From: Mucor racemosus
Taxonomy: Eukaryota; Mucoromycota; Mucoromycetes; Mucorales; Mucoraceae
DNA length: 64,000 bases
Assembly (NCBI GenBank): GCA_027405735.1
Contig: JAPEHQ010000021.1
Coordinates: 124,001 to 188,000 of the forward strand
Reading direction: 5' to 3'
In this document: in pieces, positions 12,420 to 21,635 of the stretch
Layout: every line of letters begins with the position of its first letter
How positions within the stretch are numbered: the stretch's first letter is position 1
Notes under the pieces: model-generated
What the model was told of the DNA's origin: nothing
The model's database searches: none
What the model saw: only the letters and a program-made list of their open reading frames with translations
Made by a program: the position numbers and the translations under genes

Positions 12420-13278
12420 ATGAATGATTTTGCCAGTGAACCCAGTGAAGGAGCTACTTCAAGCTTGTTAGCTCAAAAGTCTCAAATTGAAAGAGTAAGT
12501 ACGAACTATTTGTTTGGTGGAAATTATCACAAGAAAGTTTATACAATTTGCGAAAATATTAGCGTTTTCAACAAATTTTGGACCAAGTTACACCTTTCAC
12601 ACCATATAGATGGGTTGCAACCTCTGTGCTTTTAGTATTATTCATGATTCGTGTTATTTATGCTGAAGGATGGTATATTATTGCGTAGGTTTCTCTTTGT
12701 TGTTGATTGTCATTGTTATTACCATGGTAACTAACTTCCTTTTTTTTTTATGGTTGAATATAGATATGCTTTAGGTATGAAAAATCTAAATTTGTATATA
12801 TTTCACCAAAAAGAAGGATATTAATATTATTGTAGGCATTTATATTTTAAACCTGTTCTTGGCATTTTTAACACCAAAATTTGATCCTTCTGTTGAAATG
12901 GATACTCAAGCAAGTGAAATGGAAGAAGGACCTTCTCTTCCTATGAAAAACGATGAAGAATTCAAGCCATTTATTCGTCGCTTACCCGAATTTAAGTTTT
13001 GGTAAATTGGAGAGAGTTAGAAAATCGGAAGATAATCATTATACTCATGTAAATCCGCTTTGTTTCATAGGTATTCTGTAACCAAGGCTACAGTTATTTC
13101 AATTGTTTGTTCTTTGATCCCCTTCTTTGACATTCCCGTTTACTGGCCTATTTTATTAATGTATTTTATCATTTTGTTTGGTTTAACTATGCGTAGACAA
13201 ATCAGCCATATGGTTAAATATAGATATATTCCATTTGATTTAGGAAAAAAGAGTTATAGTAACAGAAGAAGAGTTTAG
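12420..13278 (+). CDS. RER1: Rer1 ER-retention sorting receptor
   Basis: Golgi membrane receptor that returns escaped ER membrane proteins to the ER in COPI vesicles. Exons 12420-12494, 12563-12684, 12764-12774, 12836-13001 and 13071-13278 join in frame to 193 residues, the usual Rer1 length. Diagnostic segments are [74 protein letters not shown] and [20 protein letters not shown]. The hydrophobic stretches pair up as the four-helix topology of the family, with a basic C-terminus. Exon 3 is only 11 nt and encodes part of AYALG. It is required: without it the frame is lost, and a donor one base pair later would put TAG in frame. Upstream lies the F-box/LRR remnant. Confidence 0.93.
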
Positions 13279-13829
13279 ATCAAGAGGAAGAAAAAAGAAA
13301 ATTAATACACCATTTTTATATATGTAATAAATTGTAAATCGTTTAGTAATAGTAAAATGTTCCCCACAGCATCATAACCCCAAATCACATCAGCCATCTT
13401 TAAAGAGTTTTTTATGACCAAAAGAGACGAAATTTAATATGATATATAATAGTACAAAATTACCACCAGATGCAACTCTTTCTTATTGCATTTTTTATTT
13501 GCGATTTTGTTATGTCAAATTTGAGTTTTTATCCGAACAAAGGTCAGATTATGATTTTCTCAGGATTTGATTTTCTGAATAAATTTTGTACCTGAATTCA
13601 CATACTCACGCACACACTAGCATCATTTATATCTACATAAATCTTTCTCACGTGTAAATACTGAGAGGGTATAGCAAGCTAAGTAGTTCAAAAAGGAAAG
13701 AGAGATTTGATTAGTTGACTGGGTAACAAATGTGGAAGGATTTTACTTACCAAAGGTGAATTTGAATTTAGAAGATTAAAGAATGAATTGATTTAGTATT
13801 GAGTTATGTCTAATGAATATAAACTTACC
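13279..13829. other. Interval downstream of the Fanzor gene; candidate guide-RNA region
   Basis: About 550 bp between the RER1 stop and the Fanzor stop, no coding capacity seen. On the minus strand the Fanzor stop codon is followed directly by a donor-like string (TGAG then GTAAGT, 13823-13832). A second donor-like string lies about 80 bp further on (13747-13757). In characterised Fanzor loci the omega-RNA overlaps the end of the gene or lies just downstream, so this is the place to look. No terminal inverted repeat was identified. Confidence 0.4.
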
Positions 13830-16800
13830 TCAAAGAGCCGAAGCTCTCGTCGTACTACCCCCAACGGAGGGCCAGCTTGTCTGCTGTTTTCTATCCGAAA
13901 ATACCAGAGCTAATTGAGAAAACATTGCTTGTTTCGCTATTGTGTTTTTTGGATCAAAGCAAGGAAAGGTGTAACCAAGCATAAGCTGAGCAGCACCAGC
14001 GAGACCAATCGCTAATGCAGAAAGACAATCCCTGCTCATGACGACAGACTTATTTGGGCAGACATCGTTCAAACAAATGAATGACCCATTAGTCTTCTTG
14101 ACTGTACCATCTTTTGCAGTATACGGATGTGATAATTTGCCGAAACACCAAAGGCAGGTCTGAGAACTGTTGTGTTCATTTGTGATCAATGTAGGCGTAT
14201 ATCGAGAATGTCTCAGTTCTTTCCAATATCCACCAAATCGCAAATGTCCTTTAATAGGAGACCTGATTGCATGCCCACGATCTCCAATAAACATAATAGG
14301 GGACGATGCTTTCGTAAATTTTCGTTCCTTTGATGCAAGTCTATCATAAAATCGATTTTTCGTTAATTCTAATCGTCTTTTTTTATTAGCACTCGATCTC
14401 GAGAAGTAAAATTGACGAATACATGACTTGGCTTGGGAATGGCGAGTGAATGTTGCATCCAGTTCATCAATTGTATCACATTGCTGTATACTGGACTCAG
14501 AAAGATCGCTTTCAAGATCAGCAACATTTTGACCTAAGACTGTGAGGCGCTTTCTTCTATTGAGTGAAGACGAAAAAGAAGCAAGACCACTATGTTGGCG
14601 GAGGGCGGCACTCCTTATCTTGAATGATGTGGGCAATTTCTTCAACTGAGCGTCTTCTTTCTCTTCCATATAAGCGTCTTCTAAAATTTGTGCATTGAAA
14701 ATTAGCCACAAGCAAGATATTAACGAGCATTAAATTACCTTGATCTTGTAATACTTGAAAGCGATTGTACAAACGAAGATGATATTTCAACCTATCGACA
14801 CCAAAAGCAACTGTCTCCGTGACATTAATAATACCGTTGTCTGTCCCTGAAAATACAAGTTGGTCTTTATCTACTTTTTGATCAATAATACACTCCTCCA
14901 CCTTGTGATGGCAAGGTTTGTTGGGCTCGACTGGTATTATCTGTCTTCTTTCAGCAGAGGAGGTAGCGTCATATCTCTGCTTGTAGATGTCATTATTGGC
15001 ACTGGACAGTTCTTGCTTTGCTTTCACTACTTCTTGAATCAATTGTCTCTTCTTTTTCTTGGCCACTTGTATCTCTTTATGTAGCGAGTCTCTATCTATA
15101 TTTTCATCATTCCATTTTTTCTTCAGTTGGGAAGCACTTTCTGAACCAAGTAGATATTTATTAAGTGTAATTTGAGCGTTCTTCAACCTTTTCTCTATTG
15201 TGATCTTCTGGTCAATCAATGCTGCAATTCTGCTGTTGATCTCATTGCTTCTTGTGGATGTCTGAGTCACAGGAGGTTGTTGTATATTCTTCTGTTTATG
15301 CTTTTGGTAATTTCTAGTACCAAGGATTCTCACACACTGAAGTCCAGGTAGTACATGCATACGGTAGGCAAATTGCAACCCGTAGCCAGCACATATTGTT
15401 TTTAGACGATCTATGTCGAAAAAACTACTAAACACAGCATCCTTTTGAGACGTAACTGAAGCCGCACGAATGACGTTCCCTTCGAAATCATGGAGTACCA
15501 TCTTATGTTCCAGCTTTCGAGCACAAAACAAAGAGTGTAATGTAGTAGCATCAATCCATAACGCGTGCAGATTTGTAGGCCTGATGATGGGGGACAATTT
15601 CACCACTTGCCCATGGTAACCAACAGAACGCAATACTTGATTAACCATCAAGAGAAAGGGAATTTGATGTGAAAAGATATGGTATGTGGCTCTAGATGCC
15701 ATGTATGGCTTTACAAATTTAATAATCTTCAAGATGACCTCCACTTCTTTGTCGCTAATGTTGCTCAATTTACCAACAAAATATGCTTTGCAAATTGTTT
15801 TTTCCTCAAAAAGAGCTGCTCTTGTTATCTGCTTTAACTGGTTTATTCTTTTTCGCGAGGTGTCCTCTTCTACCAAAATATCTTCCATGTCAACATCTTG
15901 AATCTCTTCTTCTACCAACGCTTCTTGCATTTTGATACCTTGCTCTTCTTCTTGTTGACGTTGCTGCTCTCGTCTCACTTGCCGCTTTTGTTTCTAGAAG
16001 AAGGTTTTTTAATATACTTGTTCAATTCGATTGTTCATCAATCTTACCTCTCTTTGCAAAACATCTGCATATGAGTTCAGCCTTTGCTGACACAAGCTAG
16101 CTTTCCATTGCTTAACAACCCAATCTCCTCCTTTCTCGATATAACGATTCCTTCTTTTAATCTCGTCAGCGAAAAGCCTTCTGCATCCATTATAAGTTTT
16201 GTTGATGAGTGACATCGAGTTTACTGGAATGGCACAATTGTTGTTAGGAGGCTGTCTATTCTTTCCTTTATTCTTTCCTTTGAGCTCCTCGCGTTTTTTC
16301 TTGAATTCTTGATCACGAGCAGGAGATAAATGGACAATCAATAGAATATTCAAGAGCCTGTTCAATGCTTTGTTTACAATTGTATTATCTGCCCACATAT
16401 TCATGAAATTGGCGATATAAACATTTCTTGCCATTTTCATAACGTGAGACGACAAATCATTGTAAACATTCTCCTCATCACGCCCAAGTAAATTTACTAT
16501 TGCTTTATGAAGTCGTGCCGTATTCAGGGTGGATTTGCTAATTCCTTTTGATCCAAAGTAAGTTGAATGGATTTGATCAAAGTGAGCCTCTTGGAATAAT
16601 GCATTGTACTCTTCTTTCAGGCTATCAGTCTGCAGGAATTGACTATTTAAGGGCTTAGGCACAATCACATCCTCGTGTAGATATCCTACTGGTAACACTG
16701 GATTGAGACTTTGTCCCTCTTGGTGCACTAATTGAATATTGCCGCTATTTGTGATAAATTGATTGTCTTTGAAAAGCAGCAACATTTTCATTACTTGCTT

Positions 16801-17451
16801 GCTGAAATCAGCCAAGTAATCTGAAGCTTGTTCAATGGTTTTATTGATAGTACCAATGAATGTTGATCGACAATTTTGTGGCAAATCCTTTCGAATAACT
16901 GATGAGAAGGATGTGGAGCAAGTTCTATGTGCTACGTCGTCTTCTACTTCATTATCATCTATTTCTTCCGGTTCTTCTTCATCTACTTCTTCTTGCTCTT
17001 CTTGCTCTTCAATGCCTTCTTGAGCTGCAGTGGATTCTTCTTGTATCGTTACTGAATCTTTGATGGATTCGAAATTTTCTTTTACATAGTCTTTCCAATG
17101 TTCAATGCTTTTCTTTTTGGTTGTTCTTGTTACACGATTTAGATACACTACAATTGAATTTACTGGTGCATTGATGCTCTGTTCAGCGCTCGAGACCACA
17201 CCTCTTGGAAGTTGTTTTAACTGCATCAATGTTTTGTATAAATCATCGAAAGACTCGTTTTCATCATGGCATGTTTTGATATGCTTCATGATTCTATGTC
17301 TAAATTGAGTTTTCAACGAGTTCATATAAGCTTCATCATCATCAGTTGTTGCTCTTCTACGACTAGTTGTTTGTGTTTCCAAAGTTGCTGGTAAATTTCT
17401 CCTTGTAGTGCCAGGAACGTATATATTTAATTGTTTTCTTTTTGTGTGCAT
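13830..17451 (-). CDS. Fanzor (eukaryotic TnpB-like RNA-guided nuclease), large form
   Basis: Predicted nuclease of the Fanzor family, relatives of transposon TnpB and Cas12 that use an omega-RNA to cut DNA. Exons 17451-16048, 15993-14739 and 14680-13830 join in frame to 1169 residues. RuvC-I is GTDNGIINV with Asp853. RuvC-II is TPTLITNEHNSSQTC with Glu1055, and RuvC-III is VVMSRDCLSALAIG with Asp1104. Four cysteines (1062, 1065, 1089, 1094) form the zinc-ribbon insert between II and III. All three catalytic acids are present, so the gene may be active. Residues 1-470 form a long extension with an acidic tract (EEQEEQEEVDEEEPEE) and no domain I know; 700-820 look coiled-coil and basic. The start is ATG 17451 (MHTKRKQLNIYVPG); an in-frame ATG 42 bases upstream adds a hydrophobic stretch unlike the rest. 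Family membership is solid; nuclease activity and guide are inferred. Confidence 0.85.
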
Positions 17452-17522
17452 TGAGATGTTATTACAATAGACAAAGAAGAAAAGAAAGATCAAATGTTGT
17501 CGATGCTAATACATTCAATGCT

Positions 17523-17560
17523 GGCCAACAGCGGGGTTTCCTCGCTCACGCTGTGGGGCC
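17523..17560. repeat. GC-rich hairpin upstream of Fanzor start
   Basis: GGCCAACAGCG (17523-17533) can pair with CGCTGTGGGGCC (17549-17560) apart from a small bulge, with a 15-nt loop. It lies about 70 bp upstream of the Fanzor ATG and is much more GC-rich than its surroundings. Confidence 0.6.
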
Positions 17561-18116
17561 AAATCAACCCAAATGATTTATTTGGTTTTGCAGAATGTCA
17601 AGTTCGCAAGTTGTTAAAAAAGGTTAACTGCAGATATACAAGCTTCTTTGTTGTTTTAATATTATACCGTACATGCCCTAGTAAAACTTTCAGTATAAGG
17701 TACAAACGTTGGGTGGTTTTGATCTACAGCATTCATGAGAACATGTTGGTTTTCGATTTCTGCTTCGATTTCTTCATCTTCAACAATAAGACTTCTTTTA
17801 TAAATATTATTCTCGGTAGGAGGTGGGGAGCTCATGTTTTTTTTGTATAAAAATAATGCTTTAAGTAAAATATTGATGACGAGTATGTAGATTTTGATTA
17901 TTTATTATTTAGTAGCTAATATATCAGGTAAATCTACAGGAGAATCAAAAGATAGTTTTCTTTATTTATAGTGTTTTTAAGGGCTATTAATACAAATGAA
18001 CCGAAACAAACTACTGTGCGATTCTTATTGCCAACATGTCAAAGGCTTTTCACAAGTCAAAACTTGTGAATACTACTACTGTTCTTGCATATTTTTCAGT
18101 ATAAGCAACTCAAACC

Positions 18117-18274
18117 CAGTATCTTCATCCTGAGACTCAACCAGACTCAAGGTATTTTTAATATTTTAAGCGGGTGATTCAAAAATACTTTTTAATTTTT
18201 CAATTTCACTGCTTAATTTCGAAGTCAGATAGAAAATACCTTGAGTCTGGTTGAGTCTCAGGGTGTAAATACTG
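18117..18274. mobile_element. MITE-like element with long terminal inverted repeats
   Basis: A 158-bp element. The ends begin CAGTAT and, after a slightly diverged 12-nt stretch, share a near-identical block of about 30 bp: it starts CCTGAGACTCAACCAGACTC and runs to GGTATTTT on the left, with its reverse complement on the right. The core is AT-rich with no coding capacity. No clear target-site duplication was found, so superfamily is undecided. It ends 106 bp before the Nudix start codon and may sit in that promoter. Confidence 0.8.
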
Positions 18275-18380
18275 TTGGTAAGATGGTTTACCGTAGGTAT
18301 ATTTCTTTTTCCGATGGAAATGTGATTGTAAATACAATCATTCCTTTTTCTTCTTTTTTACAACCAACAATAAAAATAAA

Positions 18381-19398
18381 ATGTCCAAGCAAGGTTTGAT
18401 CTCGGTTTATGATACAGCTTTCTTTAATTTATTTATTATCATTTATAGATTTAAAATTTGTATTTCATAAATTGGCAAACAATGAGGTTCCAAGCATAAT
18501 GACAGCATCAAATGTAAGAAGAGCCTGCGTTGCTGCCATTATTCGTTGGAAACCCTATATGGAAGTGAATTCATTTGCAGCTAAACAACAACTAGCCGTA
18601 ACGCCTATGGAATTTCTAAACCAACCCTGGGTCAATGATACTCAAGGCGAGGCTGAATTGTTATTTATACAACGTGCATTACATCCAGGGGATTTGTAAG
18701 TGAATCAATTGCTAAATTGGTAAATTTATTAACTCTAATGGAACAGTTGGTCTGGTCATATTGCACTTCCTGGAGGAAAAAATGAACCTGTAGATAAATC
18801 AAATTTAGATACTGTGATTCGTGAATGTAAAGAAGAAATTGGCATTGATCTAAGTTCACAAGATTTCATACCATTAGGTACATTGGAACACCGAGAAATC
18901 AAAAACATAAAGGAAAATAAAGTAATGATGATTTTGGTTCCTCATGGTAAATTGTTATAAACGTAAATCATGACAACAATTATATAAAATTAATATTTGA
19001 AACAGTATTTTTACAGGTATCACCCATCACACCACCATTAACAATTCAAACATCTGAAGTAGCTGAAACTCATTGTAAATGTTTGTAATGTGTATAAATA
19101 GATATTATATACTAACTATAATGTAGGGATACCTGTCAAATACCTATTAAAAGAACCAATTATAGCTTATAATCCATTAGGAGATGCTGTAGTCGCTCCT
19201 GAAATGCATTTACCATGGCCAGGATCTGTCAGAGTCGCCGCTATCCCATTTTTAAGTACCAAACATAACAAAATACCCCACTTGTGGGGGATGACATTAA
19301 GAATGACACAAGAAATATTAGGCATGACACTTTCTCGTACTATAATGAGCGATGAAGAGCTCGAAAAATACCGTGTAAATAAAGAATCGAAGCTTTAG
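18381..19398 (+). CDS. Nudix hydrolase, CoA-diphosphatase (NUDT7/8, Pcd1) style
   Basis: Nudix enzymes hydrolyse nucleoside diphosphates linked to another group; this subtype usually cleaves CoA and derivatives. Exons 18381-18393, 18449-18695, 18747-18946, 19006-19074 and 19127-19398 join in frame to 266 residues. The Nudix region is FWSGHIALPGGKNEPVDKSN followed by LDTVIRECKEEIGID (residues 87-121). The spacing between GGK-x-E-P-x-D and REC-x-EE is one residue longer than in MutT, as in NUDT7/8 and Pcd1. The metal-binding glutamates (113, 116, 117) are kept. No peroxisomal targeting tripeptide is present (the C-terminus is ESKL, not SKL preceded by a basic stretch, so a weak PTS1 is possible but unproven). 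The first exon encodes only four residues (MSKQ) plus one base. Substrate is inferred from motif spacing only. Confidence 0.85.
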
Positions 19399-19704
19399 TG
19401 AAATTTATAATCATAATTGTATTTTATGAAACGAATAAAAACTAATGTATATCAAGTAATTAGAATTTCCAAGAGATTCTAGCAGTAAATTTTAATACCA
19501 AGACTTTTCTATATTGCATGTGATTTAAACTTTAAGTGTTACACGACTGTAATGAGTTATTGTTATTGTTTTATTATTAAAATAGTATGTATTAGTATTA
19601 TTAAATTAACATGCAAATAAGGGGGATTAAGATGTAAAACGATATAATATATATATATATATATATAATGTATGAAAAAATGAAGTCTAAAATGTAAGGC
19701 GCAA
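19399..19704. other. Shared 3' region of convergent genes
   Basis: Convergent 3' ends of the Nudix and AUR1 genes. AT-rich, with a (TA)n run around 19648-19668. No other feature seen. Confidence 0.6.
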
Positions 19705-21021
19705 TTAATGTTGTTGTTTGATGTCTTGTTGGAAAAAGACATCTGAATGAGGAGTTACAGGTGAAGGGGGATCGGAACAAGTAGGCGATGTAGAAGTTGA
19801 TGGTAACGATGAAGGTCCACTTGTTGCATTTGTAATAATATGCATGTGCTTCTTATGCACTGCTCGAAGAGGTACATGGTGGTAATTATTATTAGAATCC
19901 TGTTCTTCTCCTTCTTCTTCTTCTTCTTCTTCATCATCAGTTAAAATAAAATTGCTATTATCTTCATGATGTACATTACTCATCAACATGGCTTCAATAT
20001 CATCATTCTCAACCATATTTAAAGTATCCATAAATCTTTCCATTTCAATCGAACGAACAAAATTACCAAATGAATTCTTTACTGGTACTTTTGAATCAAT
20101 ATAATCTAAACGAGTAAGACAACCAGGATGAATAACAGGAAGATAACGGCGGAAACAAAAGAATGCAATTGTAGCATAAATAGAGCCACCAACAAGATCG
20201 ATCAGATAATGATGAGTTAAATACATAGTAGCAAACCACATCCACATTACATGAAATACACAATAAGGTCTTGCTTTAGGAAATAACCAGGCCAAAAACA
20301 ACATTTCAATAGTAGCGCAACCAGAATGAAGAGATGGGAAAGCACCAAATACAAGTGGAGAATTACCAAATGTTGTTCCATACAAATTTAAGCCCAAGAT
20401 TTCATCAATTCTTGCTAAACCACCAGGTTGACCATGAACAGAATAATCAGCAGGAGCAGATCCATAAGATAACTCATACCATGGGGGTGATGTTGGGAAT
20501 ACAAGTTGAGTCAAAACACCAGCTAAATTCATATAACCAAATGCTTGACCAAATACAGCTAATGTACCTGGAGGTCCAAAAATGAACAAGGCCAAAGAAA
20601 AAGCAAATGGAAAAGAGAAATGAATGATTCCATAAGGCAACCAAGCGAAAACATCTAAAACAGGGCTTGTATGTTGAGAGATGATTTCAGATAGATTAGC
20701 ACCATAGATGATACGTTCAAGCGTAGGTAAAATATTAACGAAAATGTGTTGAGGTTTGATTGCATTGGGAATAAATTGAACAGCATAAAATGTGATTAAC
20801 CAAGTGAATATAGCCATTGCTGGTACTGTAAATCTTCTAATATAAGGTATAAATGGCGATGAAACTAATAAAAATAATAATAAAAGTCGAACCCAAAGAG
20901 GTGGAAATTGTATGTACACCATGTCGAAAATAACAAGTGCAGCAAATAAAGGATATTGTATCCAACTCCATTGAAATGAACTGATAAATGGCATTATGTA
21001 GTTTATTGCTTTTTTTATCAT
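19705..21021 (-). CDS. AUR1: Inositol phosphorylceramide synthase catalytic subunit
   Basis: Golgi multi-pass enzyme that transfers phosphoinositol from phosphatidylinositol to ceramide, an essential fungal step and the target of aureobasidin A. A single uninterrupted exon gives 438 residues from ATG 21021 (MIKKAINYIMPF). The PAP2-type active-site motifs are FPSLHSG (228-234, with His232) and LTHHYLIDLVGGS (268-280, with His271 and Asp275). Family blocks such as TLERIIYGANLSEI and FPTSPPWYE are clear, with about eight hydrophobic segments. The C-terminal 110 residues are a hydrophilic tail with an acidic run (DDEEEEEEEGEEQD) and Ser/Pro/Thr-rich end. An upstream in-frame ATG at 21111 would add a hydrophobic N-terminus not typical of the family. 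Convergent with the Nudix gene. Confidence 0.95.
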   Translation of the reverse strand: MIKKAINYIMPFISSFQWSWIQYPLFAALVIFDMVYIQFPPLWVRLLLLFLLVSSPFIPYIRRFTVPAMAIFTWLITFYAVQFIPNAIKPQHIFVNILPTLERIIYGANLSEIISQHTSPVLDVFAWLPYGIIHFSFPFAFSLALFIFGPPGTLAVFGQAFGYMNLAGVLTQLVFPTSPPWYELSYGSAPADYSVHGQPGGLARIDEILGLNLYGTTFGNSPLVFGAFPSLHSGCATIEMLFLAWLFPKARPYCVFHVMWMWFATMYLTHHYLIDLVGGSIYATIAFFCFRRYLPVIHPGCLTRLDYIDSKVPVKNSFGNFVRSIEMERFMDTLNMVENDDIEAMLMSNVHHEDNSNFILTDDEEEEEEEGEEQDSNNNYHHVPLRAVHKKHMHIITNATSGPSSLPSTSTSPTCSDPPSPVTPHSDVFFQQDIKQQH

Positions 21022-21635
21022 ATTGTTGTGTAGAAAAGGTAAAAAGAGTACAGGTTTACTGCTAACCGAAAAAAAAATCTTCTTATTTATACTTATCAGT
21101 AGAATCTTCACTTGGATTATAAATATTAATATAAACCACCTGTCAAGAAACCAAAAAAATTTGTAATATCACTTTTTTCATTTGCCATGTTTGAGTAGGA
21201 TTTTCATTTTACCGAGATAAAGTCATTGGAAACATCCATTGACATATCAAAATGCTCAATGTTTTGATATCTCGATATGATCCAGTCCTCAATAAAGATA
21301 TCTTGTTTATAAAACATGTATTTTATATATCTACATTTGCTACAAAAATCCTTTAAAAAAGGGGTCATTTTGTATGCCCGAAGAAAAAATAACAATATTT
21401 TAATTGACAGATTATCGATAAAACTCAATTGTGCTGCCAGTTTAGCCTTCGCCCCGGTTTAGCGCCGAGCAAAAGGAAACGATTTTACCGAGAATTTCTT
21501 GTCTATGTTATTTTTTATAGATGTGGGGATTTTAAGCCGTTCAGCTTAACTTTTATTGTGTTTGTTGTATAGAAAAAAGGAAAAAAAAAAAAAGAAGATA
21601 ATTACATGAAAATTCTAAAATATTTTATATATAAA
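21022..21635. other. Intergenic region AUR1-LTV1
   Basis: About 610 bp. Contains the AUR1 promoter side and the LTV1 3' end. AT-rich apart from a GC-richer patch near 21440-21480; no further feature recognised. Confidence 0.55.

Larger units (their letters stand above)
17452..18380. other. Region between Fanzor and Nudix genes
   Basis: Divergent upstream region of two genes. It contains a GC-rich hairpin (17523-17560), a perfect 9-bp hairpin TTCACAAGT/ACTTGTGAA (18049-18070) and the MITE-like element (18117-18274). The 118-codon plus-strand frame at 17494-17850 has no recognisable motif and is not called. Confidence 0.6.

Noticed and set aside
13653..13664. GTGTAAATACTG shared with the right end of the MITE at 18264
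   Set aside because: A 12-base match in AT-rich DNA is expected by chance in a window this size, so it was not used as a Fanzor element end.
17494..17850. 118-codon plus-strand open frame upstream of the Fanzor gene
   Set aside because: No motif, hydrophobic Phe-rich composition of AT-rich DNA, and it overlaps the GC-rich hairpin; likely fortuitous.
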